The notes beneath the pieces were generated by a model. The model ran no database searches, had not been told where the DNA came from, and saw only the letters and a program-made list of their open reading frames with translations. The position numbers and the translations under genes are program-made. Of a stretch of 6,928 nucleotides of DNA, positions 1 through 5,915 are shown piece after piece. The stretch is from Candidatus Hydrogenedentota bacterium (lineage in GTDB: Bacteria; Hydrogenedentota; Hydrogenedentia; Hydrogenedentales; SLHB01), in NCBI GenBank assembly GCA_007118235.1, contig SKRY01000117.1, positions 1 through 6,928 of the forward strand. Direction: 5' to 3'. Position 1 is the first letter of the stretch. Each line of letters begins with the position of its first letter.

Positions 1-759
1 GAACCGGACCCGCTCCAGATGGTGTTGGAATACCAGGATCCGGCTGACCGGGAAATCGTGGGGCTTATCGCCGCGTCCCTGGCCTTTGGCAACGTCAAGC
101 AGATCCTTGCCAGCATCGGCCGAGTACTGCCCGCGCTTGGCTCGCCGGCCCGGTATCTCGCCGAGACGGCGCCCCGCACCATCCAGCGGCGGTTTCGGGA
201 TTTCCGTCACCGCTACGCCTCGGGGGCCGACTTGGCCGAACTGCTGTGCGGCATCCAGCGGGTTCGCGCGGAGCATGGCTCGTTGGAGGCTTGTTTTGTC
301 CTCGCCTTGCACGCCAGGGATGAGGACGTTGTGGCGGCGTTGGAAGATTTCACCGACGCCTTGCGCGTGGGTCCCGCGGCCCGCAATTTCCTGTTGCCCC
401 ATCCCGCGCGGGGCAGTGCGTGCAAGCGGCTTCACCTCTACTTGCGCTGGATGGTGCGCCGGGATGCGGTGGATCCGGGAGGGTGGGACCGCGTGGCGCC
501 ATCGGTGTTGATGGTCCCCTTGGATACCCACATGCACCGTCTGGCCCGGCGGATGGGCCTATCGCAAAGGCGGCAAGCCGACGCCCGGACGGTCCGGGAG
601 GTGACCGCGGGGTTCCGCCAATGGGCGCCTGCCGATCCCGTACGCTACGATTTCGCCCTCACCCGGCTGGGGATACGGCGGGAAGCCCGTGCGGATGAAT
701 TCCTCACCGCATGGGTTCACGCCGCCGAGCCGCCTCCCGCGCAAGCGCTTCGTGTGTGA
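1..759 (+). CDS. DUF2400 / TIGR02757 family protein, 5'-partial
   Basis: The open frame is already running at base 1 and ends at a TGA at 757-759, leaving 252 visible residues. The family is usually about 250-280 residues, so only a short N-terminus is missing. The Met codon at base 19 lies inside the conserved region (DPLQMVLEY) and is not taken as the start. Recognisable family blocks are REIVGLIAASLAFGNVKQIL, then RNFLLPHP, KRLHLYLRWMVRRD, PLDTHMHRLARRMGL and, near the end, DPVRYDFALTRLGI. The family has no assigned function that I know of. The LDTHxHRLARRxGL block resembles the strand of HhH-GPD DNA glycosylases (endonuclease III, MutY) that carries the catalytic Asp, which would suggest a nucleic-acid role; that is inference. 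The gene converges on the aldolase gene with only 21 bases between stops. Family assignment is firm, function is not. Confidence 0.85.
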   Translation, partial: EPDPLQMVLEYQDPADREIVGLIAASLAFGNVKQILASIGRVLPALGSPARYLAETAPRTIQRRFRDFRHRYASGADLAELLCGIQRVRAEHGSLEACFVLALHARDEDVVAALEDFTDALRVGPAARNFLLPHPARGSACKRLHLYLRWMVRRDAVDPGGWDRVAPSVLMVPLDTHMHRLARRMGLSQRRQADARTVREVTAGFRQWAPADPVRYDFALTRLGIRREARADEFLTAWVHAAEPPPAQALRV

Positions 760-779
760 TGCCGTCCGCCTCGAAGCGC
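745..779. terminator. Inverted repeat across convergent stops, possible bidirectional terminator
   Basis: GCGCTTCG at 745-752 is perfectly complementary to CGAAGCGC at 772-779, with a 19-base loop. The left arm lies in the last codons of the DUF2400 gene. The right arm directly abuts the stop codon of the aldolase gene. Position between two converging genes fits transcription termination in both directions. There is no T-tract on either side and the loop is large, so this is a candidate only. Confidence 0.4.
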
Positions 780-780
780 C

Positions 781-1437
781 CTATTCCTCTAGCCGGTATC
801 GTGAAACGGCATGGGCGAACGCATGGGCGTTCGAGGTGATAGCGGTGTAATCCTTACTTTCGACGGCCCGTTTCCCCACCAGATTCGCGCCCACGGCCAA
901 GGCCGCCGCCCCCGCCCGGAGATAGGCGGCCACATTGTTGAGTTTGACGCCCCCGCCGGGAACCAGAGGCACTTGCGGGAACGGTTCCTGCAGGATCTCG
1001 ATGTATTCGGGGCCGCCCAGACTCGCGGGAAACACCTTGACCATGTCCGCTCCGCTTTGCCACGCGTGGAAAACTTCCGTCGGCGTGTAGGCCCCACACA
1101 TGATGGGGACGCCGCAACGCTGGGTCACCGCGATGACTTCTTGGGCGGCGATGGGTGTGACGATGTATTGCGCGCCGGACAGCACCGCCATGCGGCATAT
1201 CTGACCATCAACCACTGAGCTGGCCCCCAGCAATGCCTCCGTTCCTTTGAGATGCTCCGAGGCCATTTCGAGGCAACGCAACGCATCCGGCGTGGTCAGG
1301 GTTACCTCCAGACAACGCACTCCGCCTTGGATGATGGCGTCCACCACATTCAAGAAGGCATCGCACTGGGTTTCCCCCCGCACAACAGCGGTGATGCAAT
1401 GATGCCGTAGAAATAGTAATGCGTCATTCTTGTTCAT
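781..1437 (-). CDS. eda: KDPG/KHG aldolase family protein (class I 2-keto-3-deoxy acid aldolase)
   Basis: The 218-residue product is the normal length of this single-domain TIM-barrel family, which reversibly splits 2-keto-3-deoxy-6-phosphogluconate (and often 4-hydroxy-2-oxoglutarate) into pyruvate and an aldehyde through a lysine Schiff base in the cytoplasm. The Schiff-base lysine is K134 in DMVKVFPA and the general acid/base glutamate is E44 in LEVTLTTP. YIVTP (91-95) and LVPGGGVK (158-165) are further family strands. The ATG at 1437 is chosen because AAGGAG lies 8 bases upstream. A longer frame back to 1503 would read through the likely promoter. Phosphate-contacting positions known from E. 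coli Eda look changed: Arg49 is Thr48, the TGG motif is GGG, and the late phosphate-binding Ser is Ala or Asn. GAGTV is also GASSV. The substrate may therefore not be KDPG itself; the symbol names the family. It appears monocistronic. Confidence 0.88.
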   Translation of the reverse strand: MNKNDALLFLRHHCITAVVRGETQCDAFLNVVDAIIQGGVRCLEVTLTTPDALRCLEMASEHLKGTEALLGASSVVDGQICRMAVLSGAQYIVTPIAAQEVIAVTQRCGVPIMCGAYTPTEVFHAWQSGADMVKVFPASLGGPEYIEILQEPFPQVPLVPGGGVKLNNVAAYLRAGAAALAVGANLVGKRAVESKDYTAITSNAHAFAHAVSRYRLEE

Positions 1438-1445
1438 ACGTCCCT

Positions 1446-1451
1446 CTCCTT
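1446..1451 (-). promoter_or_regulatory. Shine-Dalgarno site of the aldolase gene
   Basis: Read on the minus strand this is AAGGAG, 8 bases before the ATG at 1437. It decides the start: the alternative upstream ATG at 1503 has no comparable site and would add 22 residues (MKCTSSLCCYHGAW...) unlike anything expected at the N-terminus of this family. Confidence 0.75.
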
Positions 1452-1473
1452 CTCTCCAATGCCAAGCTCCATG

Positions 1474-1503
1474 ATAACAACACAAACTACTAGTACATTT
1501 CAA
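1474..1503 (-). promoter_or_regulatory. Candidate sigma70-type promoter of the aldolase gene
   Basis: On the minus strand TTGAAA (1503-1498) is followed after 18 bases by TGTTAT (1479-1474). That is 5 of 6 and 4 of 6 matches to consensus, and it would put the start of transcription about 30 bases before the ATG. An 8-base palindrome, TACTAGTA (1488-1495), sits in the spacer, where a repressor site could lie. The assignment is by consensus only. Confidence 0.4.
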
Positions 1504-1622
1504 GAACGAGAACCATATGAACAGCTCGCGGGACGCGTCGAAAATGCTCTTGGTCTTGGTATTCCACCCTTCCGCTCTTTAGCCGCATTACCCCATGGAA
1601 GCGCGCAACGCTTTCCGTTAGA

Positions 1623-1652
1623 TTGACAACCATTTGCATCATCCAGTAGGGT
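1623..1652 (+). promoter_or_regulatory. Weak candidate promoter of the GLUG/dockerin gene
   Basis: A perfect TTGACA at 1623-1628 is followed after 18 bases by TAGGGT (1647-1652), which matches the -10 consensus at only 3 of 6 positions. It would leave a leader of roughly 65 bases before the ATG at 1726, which is preceded by GGGGGAG at a normal distance. The rest of 1438-1725 shows only the divergent aldolase promoter and a short doubtful open frame. Confidence 0.25.
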
Positions 1653-1725
1653 GAATTCTTGTATATCGTGACGCACACGGCAACGCGTCCGGCGAATCGC
1701 CGGGAAAAGAGGGGGAGATTGAACA

Positions 1726-3654
1726 ATGACGACAGCACACCGGTTCTTTACTGTCACGGCGCTGATCTTGGCGTGCGGAGGACTTGGGGCCGAGGAGCCG
1801 ATTCCCATTTCTTCCATTGAGGAGCTTCAACGCATAGGGAATGACGCGGATTACCCCTTGGACGCCGATTACATCGTGACGCAGGACATCGACGCCTCGG
1901 AAACCGCGGAGTGGAACGATGGCGAGGGGTTCCAGCCTCTGGGCGCTTATGATCCCCAGGGAAAACTTCCCGAAGACAGGGCGTTTCGCGGGACCCTCGA
2001 CGGCGGCGATCACGCAATTGCTGGACTGACCATTAACCGGCCGCAAATGGCGTTCAATGCGATCTTCGCCTGGGTGGGCGAAGAAGGGGTCATTCGGAAT
2101 CTGACTCTTGAGGATAACAACATCACGGCGCGCGCGTATGTGGCGGGTTTCGCGGCCGTGTTCGAGGGGCGCATGGAGGGATGCCGCACAACGGGATCGG
2201 TAACGAGTCCCCAAGACGGGGAGCGTGTGGGCGGGCTGGTGGCTGTCAATGAGGGGGGCGTGATCTCGGAGAGCCACACCACCGGCCCCGTCGCTGGAGA
2301 AAACGCGGTGGGCGGCCTGATTGGCTTGAACGTTGGCGGGGAAATCTCGGACTGTTCGGCGGCGGGAGCGGTGAGCGGGCGGTCGGGCATTGGCGGCTTG
2401 GTGGGCCAACAGCGCTTGGGCGCGCTAATCCGTGATAGTTTTGCATCGGGCGATGTGCAGGCCTCGGCATACTTGGCAGGCGGCCTTGTTGGTAGCAGCC
2501 GGGAAGACAGTGTCATAGAGAACGCATACGCCGAGGGAGACGTGATGGCCGGGGAAGGAAGCGCGGGCGGCCTGGCCGGCGGAAACGGTAGTGAGATTAC
2601 CAGCAGTTTCGCCACCGGCGCCGTGCGTGTGATTTCTGGTGGTGCGGCCGGGGGACTGGCCGGGGGGAACAGTGGCGAGATTACCGATTCCCACGCTACG
2701 GGAAACGTAACCGCCGAGGAAGGGGATAACGTGGGCGGCCTCTTGGGCGGGAACGGCCGGGACGCCCTGGTTTCTGGCTGTTACGCCACGGGGGACGTTT
2801 TCGGAACGGCGTTCAATACGGGCGGTCTGATCGGAACCAATCAAGGGGCGGTGGCGCAGTGCCATGCCTCGGGCGCCGTGGAGGGCGGACTCGTAGTGGG
2901 AGGCCTCGTCGGCGACAACATGCAAGATGGAAGCATCGCGGAATGTTTCGCCACGGGCGATGTGACGGGTACCCACGGGTCGGGCGGACTTGTAGGGTTG
3001 AACCGCGGCGCCGTGTCGGACAGTTACGCCCTCGGGGCGGTGGAGGGCGAAGTGGAAGCCACCGCCGGCTTGGTGGCCGGGAACGGCGGAACCATCACAC
3101 GGACCTATGCCGCGGGCCCCGTCACCAGCGAGGGCGTGGACCTAGGGGGATTGGTTGGGCAAGACGCCAATGGGACGGTCGAGGCCAGTTTCTGGGATAT
3201 CGACGCCACGGGCCAGTCCGAGTCCGAAGGCGGAGAAGGACTCGGGGGCGAAGCAATGAGGCGGCAAGCCGTCTTCGCCGAGGCTGGCTGGGACTTCGAC
3301 GCCATCTGGGCCATTGACGAAGGCGAAACGTATCCGTATCTCGCATTCGCGGCGGAGGTGGAAGACGACAACGGAGAGGACGGGCACGAAGACGGCGACG
3401 AGGATAACGGAGAAGACGAGAACGGAAACGGGGATGAGGACAACGGGGAGGACGAGGATGAGGCCGTGCTCGGGGATGTCAACGGCAATGGCGAGGTGGA
3501 CGCCCGTGACATCCAAATCGTCATCAACGCCGTTCTCGGCTTGCCCATTCCAGAACACGCCGAACCCGACGTGAACAACGACAACGAGGTCGACGCCCGG
3601 GATATCCAGATTGTCATCAACGTCGTCCTTGGCGTACCGATTTCCTTGGAGTGA
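1726..3654 (+). CDS. Exported GLUG-repeat protein with acidic linker and C-terminal dockerin
   Basis: The 642-residue product is complete; its ATG follows GGGGGAG by about 9 bases. Residues 1-22 form a signal peptide (charged start, hydrophobic FFTVTALILA, then CGGLGA before EEPIP), so the protein leaves the cytoplasm. C17 after ILA could be a lipidation site, but Leu at -2 is not typical of a lipobox. Residues 28-140 resemble the lead-in of other GLUG proteins (YIVTQDIDAS, FRGTLDGGDHAIAGLTI). Residues 168 to about 500 hold twelve GLUG repeats, starting VGGLVAVNEGG and VGGLIGLNVGG, with one weaker copy before them near 138. They end in the usual cap GWDFDAIWAIDEG...YPYLAF. A very acidic linker (about 545-580) leads to a dockerin pair (583-636). 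GLUG repeats occur in large secreted or surface proteins, some of them proteases or adhesins; no catalytic domain is visible here. A structural, binding or adhesion role is inferred. Confidence 0.9.
   Translation: MTTAHRFFTVTALILACGGLGAEEPIPISSIEELQRIGNDADYPLDADYIVTQDIDASETAEWNDGEGFQPLGAYDPQGKLPEDRAFRGTLDGGDHAIAGLTINRPQMAFNAIFAWVGEEGVIRNLTLEDNNITARAYVAGFAAVFEGRMEGCRTTGSVTSPQDGERVGGLVAVNEGGVISESHTTGPVAGENAVGGLIGLNVGGEISDCSAAGAVSGRSGIGGLVGQQRLGALIRDSFASGDVQASAYLAGGLVGSSREDSVIENAYAEGDVMAGEGSAGGLAGGNGSEITSSFATGAVRVISGGAAGGLAGGNSGEITDSHATGNVTAEEGDNVGGLLGGNGRDALVSGCYATGDVFGTAFNTGGLIGTNQGAVAQCHASGAVEGGLVVGGLVGDNMQDGSIAECFATGDVTGTHGSGGLVGLNRGAVSDSYALGAVEGEVEATAGLVAGNGGTITRTYAAGPVTSEGVDLGGLVGQDANGTVEASFWDIDATGQSESEGGEGLGGEAMRRQAVFAEAGWDFDAIWAIDEGETYPYLAFAAEVEDDNGEDGHEDGDEDNGEDENGNGDEDNGEDEDEAVLGDVNGNGEVDARDIQIVINAVLGLPIPEHAEPDVNNDNEVDARDIQIVINVVLGVPISLE
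2227..3225 (+). repeat. Twelve tandem GLUG repeats (protein level)
   Basis: Units begin at residues 168, 195, 222, 251, 280, 308, 336, 365, 391, 419, 446 and 473 of the protein, a period of 26-29 residues (about 81 bases). Each follows the pattern xGGLxGxNxGxIxxSyAtGxV. The DNA copies are diverged, so this is an old protein repeat, not a recent tandem duplication. Such units are thought to stack as a right-handed beta-solenoid-like rod. Confidence 0.9.
3358..3465 (+). repeat. Acidic Asp/Glu/Asn/Gly linker with 36-base periodicity
   Basis: Residues 545-580 are almost entirely D, E, N and G. The tetrad NGED recurs at residues 549, 561 and 573, exactly 12 residues apart (bases 3370, 3406 and 3442). 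The last two DNA units are the most alike (a GAGGA-AACGG-GA core). The stretch should be flexible and highly charged, separating the repeat rod from the dockerin, and may bind divalent cations. The unit number may vary by slippage. Confidence 0.8.
3472..3633 (+). other. Dockerin type I-like domain (two calcium-binding repeats)
   Basis: Residues 583-636 of the GLUG protein hold two loops. The first has D584, N586, N588, E590, D592 and D595; the second has D615, N617, D619, E621, D623 and D626, the F-hand spacing 1-3-5-7-9-12. Each is followed by the helix IQIVIN-VLG. Both loops contain the identical EVDARDIQIVIN. Dockerins dock to cohesin modules in cellulosomes, and related pairs end many secreted proteins of non-cellulosomal bacteria. 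No cohesin is encoded in this window. Confidence 0.88.
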
Positions 3655-3679
3655 ATCGACGCAATCCATCCGCTTAGTC

Positions 3680-3722
3680 CCCCCCTCCGTAAGGGATCTC
3701 GCGCTTCCCTTACGAAGGGGGG
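3680..3722. terminator. Long GC-rich palindrome between convergent genes (terminator or dispersed repeat)
   Basis: A 17-base left arm (3680-3696, CCCCCCTCCGTAAGGGA) pairs with 3706-3722 with one mismatch across a 9-base loop. It lies 25 bases after the GLUG/dockerin stop and 54 bases after the stop of the cupin gene, which comes from the other strand. The position fits a bidirectional terminator. There is no T-tract on either strand, and the C-run/GTAAGGGA/G-run make-up resembles dispersed palindromic elements common between genes, so it may be one of those. Confidence 0.6.
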
Positions 3723-3776
3723 CCGGGAAAGGGAGTGGGTGAATAACGAACTCCCGTAGACAGCCGGACAAGGCGC

Positions 3777-4259
3777 TTACAGCCGGGGATCGTCCTCTGG
3801 ATTAACGTAGTCGATCTCCCACGGCCCGATGCTGGTGAGCTGGATCACCGTCTCTCCATCCGCATACGCGAAGTGAACCATACCGGGCGGCATCGAAGTG
3901 AAGCTGCCCGCCTCGAGGGTGTGGGCCGCGTCTGCATCGAACTGCTCGCCCATGCCCAGGTTGAACGTGCCCGAGATCACCGTGACCCGCTCGAAGTTGG
4001 GATGGGTATGCGGCTGAATTTGGAACCCATCGGGCAGTTTTAGCCGCATCACAAACAATCCTTCCGCACCGGGGTCGCCTTCCAACACAGCGTATTCCGC
4101 GCCCTCGTCCAACGACGCAGGCCCCGGCGCCCATTCAATGTCATCGACCGGCGCAAAGATATGTTCCTCCGGCCCGAATTCCGGGGCGGCGCGATCCAGC
4201 GCAAACGCGGCAGCGGCCAGCCCCCCTGCAACCATGAGAACTGCGAGTAGACGCTTCAT
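3777..4259 (-). CDS. Exported single-domain cupin protein
   Basis: The 160-residue product starts with a clear signal peptide, MKRLLAVLMVAGGLAAAAFA followed by LDR, with an A-F-A cleavage site at about 20/21. Cupin motif 1 is complete: G78, H84, H86, E90 and G97 match G(X)5HXH(X)3E(X)6G. Motif 2 has G118, P124, G126 and H129 but lacks the usual final Asn. H84, H86, E90 and H129 can bind one metal ion. The ending GPWEIDYVNPEDDPRL is shared with a family of small secreted cupins of unknown reaction. The ATG at 4259 has a near-perfect AGGAGGTG site; longer frames upstream have no such signal. It lies 169 bases downstream of the enolase-like gene on the same strand, so the two may be co-transcribed, although the gap could hold a promoter of its own. 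Function is not assigned. Confidence 0.88.
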   Translation of the reverse strand: MKRLLAVLMVAGGLAAAAFALDRAAPEFGPEEHIFAPVDDIEWAPGPASLDEGAEYAVLEGDPGAEGLFVMRLKLPDGFQIQPHTHPNFERVTVISGTFNLGMGEQFDADAAHTLEAGSFTSMPPGMVHFAYADGETVIQLTSIGPWEIDYVNPEDDPRL

Positions 4260-4263
4260 CTTC

Positions 4264-4286
4264 CACCTCCTGTGCTGAGATAGCAC
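4264..4286 (-). promoter_or_regulatory. Strong Shine-Dalgarno with an adjoining small hairpin, cupin gene
   Basis: On the minus strand AGGAGGTG (4271-4264) lies directly before the cupin ATG at 4259. Immediately upstream, GTGCT and AGCAC (4272-4286) can form a 5-base stem with a 5-base loop. The hairpin touches the ribosome site without covering it, so it could shield the leader or mildly modulate translation. The ribosome site is clear; the hairpin is weak. Confidence 0.5.
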
Positions 4287-4428
4287 GGCTTCCTCGCGTA
4301 GACGGCCCATCCGCCTATTCGGCCGAAACCAAATGGGCGGGCCCCTTATTCCCAGAGGAAAGATCCATGCACTATTCCGCTCCGCCAGCCGGTCTTGGAG
4401 CGCCGGCAAGTCGCCACCGGCACAGCCT

Positions 4429-5829
4429 CTAAACTCCCGCGGGCTTGGACTCCAAGAAGATGGGCCGCTGGATTCGCTCCATGCGGTAACCAAGTCCGGA
4501 ACCGCCCAGGCTGCCGGTGCGCACCTTACCGTCACGCACGTGGAACACCTCGGGATGCGCCGCCCGCTCCGGGCCGGACGCCGCGGGGAAGTCCGGCCAC
4601 CCGTTGGCCTCGAACCCGTTGAGGGACTTGAGCCGCGCGGCAAGGCCCGTGGAGTGCAACAAGGATAAGCCGGGGTTCGTTACATCTTGGAAGGTGTAGG
4701 AGAGGCCCATGGCCTCGCACTTCGCCACGAACAAGAGCGCCATGCTCTGGCCCCAGCAACTCTTTAGGGCGATCCCCGACCACCCCCATTCGACGGCCAA
4801 ATCGAAATCATCCATCGTGATGAGGCTTTCATCGATGAGGATCGGCTTGATTCTCGACAAGGGCCTCATGTCGTGATGACAGGCGTGAATGTCTTGTTCG
4901 GCGGGTTGTTCGATGTACAGGATGCGCTCGTGGGCTTCCGGCGAGGCTTCGCGCACCTTTTCCAGCATCTCGATCATGTAATCTGGAGGCCCGCAAGGGT
5001 TGCTGGAGCCCACTGAAAGATACAGCTCATTCCGTCCCAGGGCTGCTTGCGTCTCCCGGGCGACGGCATATGTCTCCAGCAAGCGATTCACATCCCAATC
5101 AAGGTCCGTTCCCCGCAGTTCAAGCTTGAGACACGTAAGGTTTCCCCATTCGATCCAACGGTCCAGGCTCTCCGGCAATCCATCGTGAGGTTCATCGGGC
5201 GGTTCCGGGGCGGCCCGCAACCTGTCGTGATCGCCCACGACATGAAACACGGGCAGTTCGGGGAGCATGGCGGGCCGGATGAAGCCGTCGAGCCAACGGC
5301 CCTTGAACTCGGAGCCAAGGTAGTAGGCGAGATCGTGGTCCATGTAACCGGGGCCGTATCCCTCATACGTGGAGATGCCGTTGACCTTGCCGAAGGCGTC
5401 GTGCAACGCCGCGTCCACGGGAGCGGAGGCGACAAGCGCGGCGTGGTATGGCAAGCCCACGGCCAGCCTGCAATCCCTCGCCGCCACCGTTGCCAAGGGA
5501 TCCAGTCTGCGTTCCAGTTCGACGAACAGATCGATGGGATGACCCCACTCGTTGTTATCGGCGGCCTCCGCGCAAAGGCGCTCCACGAAACAGCGGACGG
5601 CGGCCTGGCCGGCGTGTTCCGCCACCATGGACGGACGGGGCCAGAAATCCGCCAGCAGCGCGGCGCCCCATCCATCCTCTACCGCCCCTTTGCCATTCTC
5701 CACGCGAACCCGCACGTGGCAACAGGCCGCCTCCGAAACAACCGAGGATCCAGTCCACAAAGGCTTTCTCGCCCGTTCATTTGTAAAATGGGCCTCCGCT
5801 TCCCGAATGCGGATATCGGTGTCTTTCAT
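4429..5829 (-). CDS. Enolase-superfamily protein (mandelate racemase / muconate-lactonizing-like)
   Basis: The 466-residue product is longer than the usual 350-400 of this superfamily, which abstracts a proton alpha to a carboxylate in racemases, cycloisomerases and sugar-acid dehydratases. The N-terminal capping domain covers roughly 1-140. The barrel motifs follow in order: CLKLELRG (233-240), LYIEQP with E307, PILIDES with D333, and IALKSCW with K356, then the block YTFQDVTNPGLSLLHS. E307 and D333 fit metal ligands two and three, and K356 fits the second-side lysine. Two positions look wrong. The first-side KxK motif reads K235-L-E237. The first metal aspartate, expected near SVGSSNP (272-278), is not visible. 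The protein may therefore have changed chemistry or lost activity. The start is supported by GAAGGA 8 bases before the ATG. It is the first gene of a probable pair with the cupin. The specific substrate is unknown. Confidence 0.82.
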   Translation of the reverse strand: MKDTDIRIREAEAHFTNERARKPLWTGSSVVSEAACCHVRVRVENGKGAVEDGWGAALLADFWPRPSMVAEHAGQAAVRCFVERLCAEAADNNEWGHPIDLFVELERRLDPLATVAARDCRLAVGLPYHAALVASAPVDAALHDAFGKVNGISTYEGYGPGYMDHDLAYYLGSEFKGRWLDGFIRPAMLPELPVFHVVGDHDRLRAAPEPPDEPHDGLPESLDRWIEWGNLTCLKLELRGTDLDWDVNRLLETYAVARETQAALGRNELYLSVGSSNPCGPPDYMIEMLEKVREASPEAHERILYIEQPAEQDIHACHHDMRPLSRIKPILIDESLITMDDFDLAVEWGWSGIALKSCWGQSMALLFVAKCEAMGLSYTFQDVTNPGLSLLHSTGLAARLKSLNGFEANGWPDFPAASGPERAAHPEVFHVRDGKVRTGSLGGSGLGYRMERIQRPIFLESKPAGV

Positions 5830-5837
5830 GCCGGTTT

Positions 5838-5915
5838 TCCTTCAACCCCAACCCCTTGGCGAACCAAGTCCACCCACACTTGGCCCGCGGCAGGCCAACT
5901 CCCCAATTGTCAATT
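5838..5915 (-). promoter_or_regulatory. Leader of the enolase-like gene: ribosome site and small inverted repeats
   Basis: On the minus strand, GAAGGA (5843-5838) lies 8 bases before the ATG. Upstream are a hairpin CTTGG-TTCG-CCAAG (5868-5855), a second inverted repeat TGGCC/GGCCA (5897-5881) and an 11-base palindrome AATTGACAATT (5915-5905). The palindrome contains a TTGACA, but no -10 box follows it at the right distance. The region could be a structured leader or an operator; only the ribosome site is well supported. Confidence 0.3.

Noticed and set aside
1490..1738. Minus-strand 82-residue frame across the promoter gap
   Set aside because: No recognisable domain, no ribosome site, and it overlaps the start of the GLUG gene and the aldolase promoter on the opposite strand.
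2227..3225. Possible recent DNA tandem duplication in the GLUG region
   Set aside because: The units vary in length by up to three residues and their DNA is well diverged, so they are an old protein repeat.
3142..3771. Minus-strand 209-residue frame opposite the dockerin end, rich in Val, Asp and Leu
   Set aside because: Its composition is simply the reverse reading of the acidic GA-rich linker and the dockerin repeats; it has no ribosome site.
4387..4425. GCCGGT/ACCGGC inverted repeat after the enolase-like gene
   Set aside because: Short stem with a loop of about 20 bases and no T-tract; not good enough to call a terminator inside a likely operon.
3777..4643. A 288-residue minus-strand frame extending the cupin gene upstream
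   Set aside because: The added part overlaps the end of the enolase-like gene and has no family likeness. The ATG at 4259 has a strong ribosome site and a clean signal peptide.
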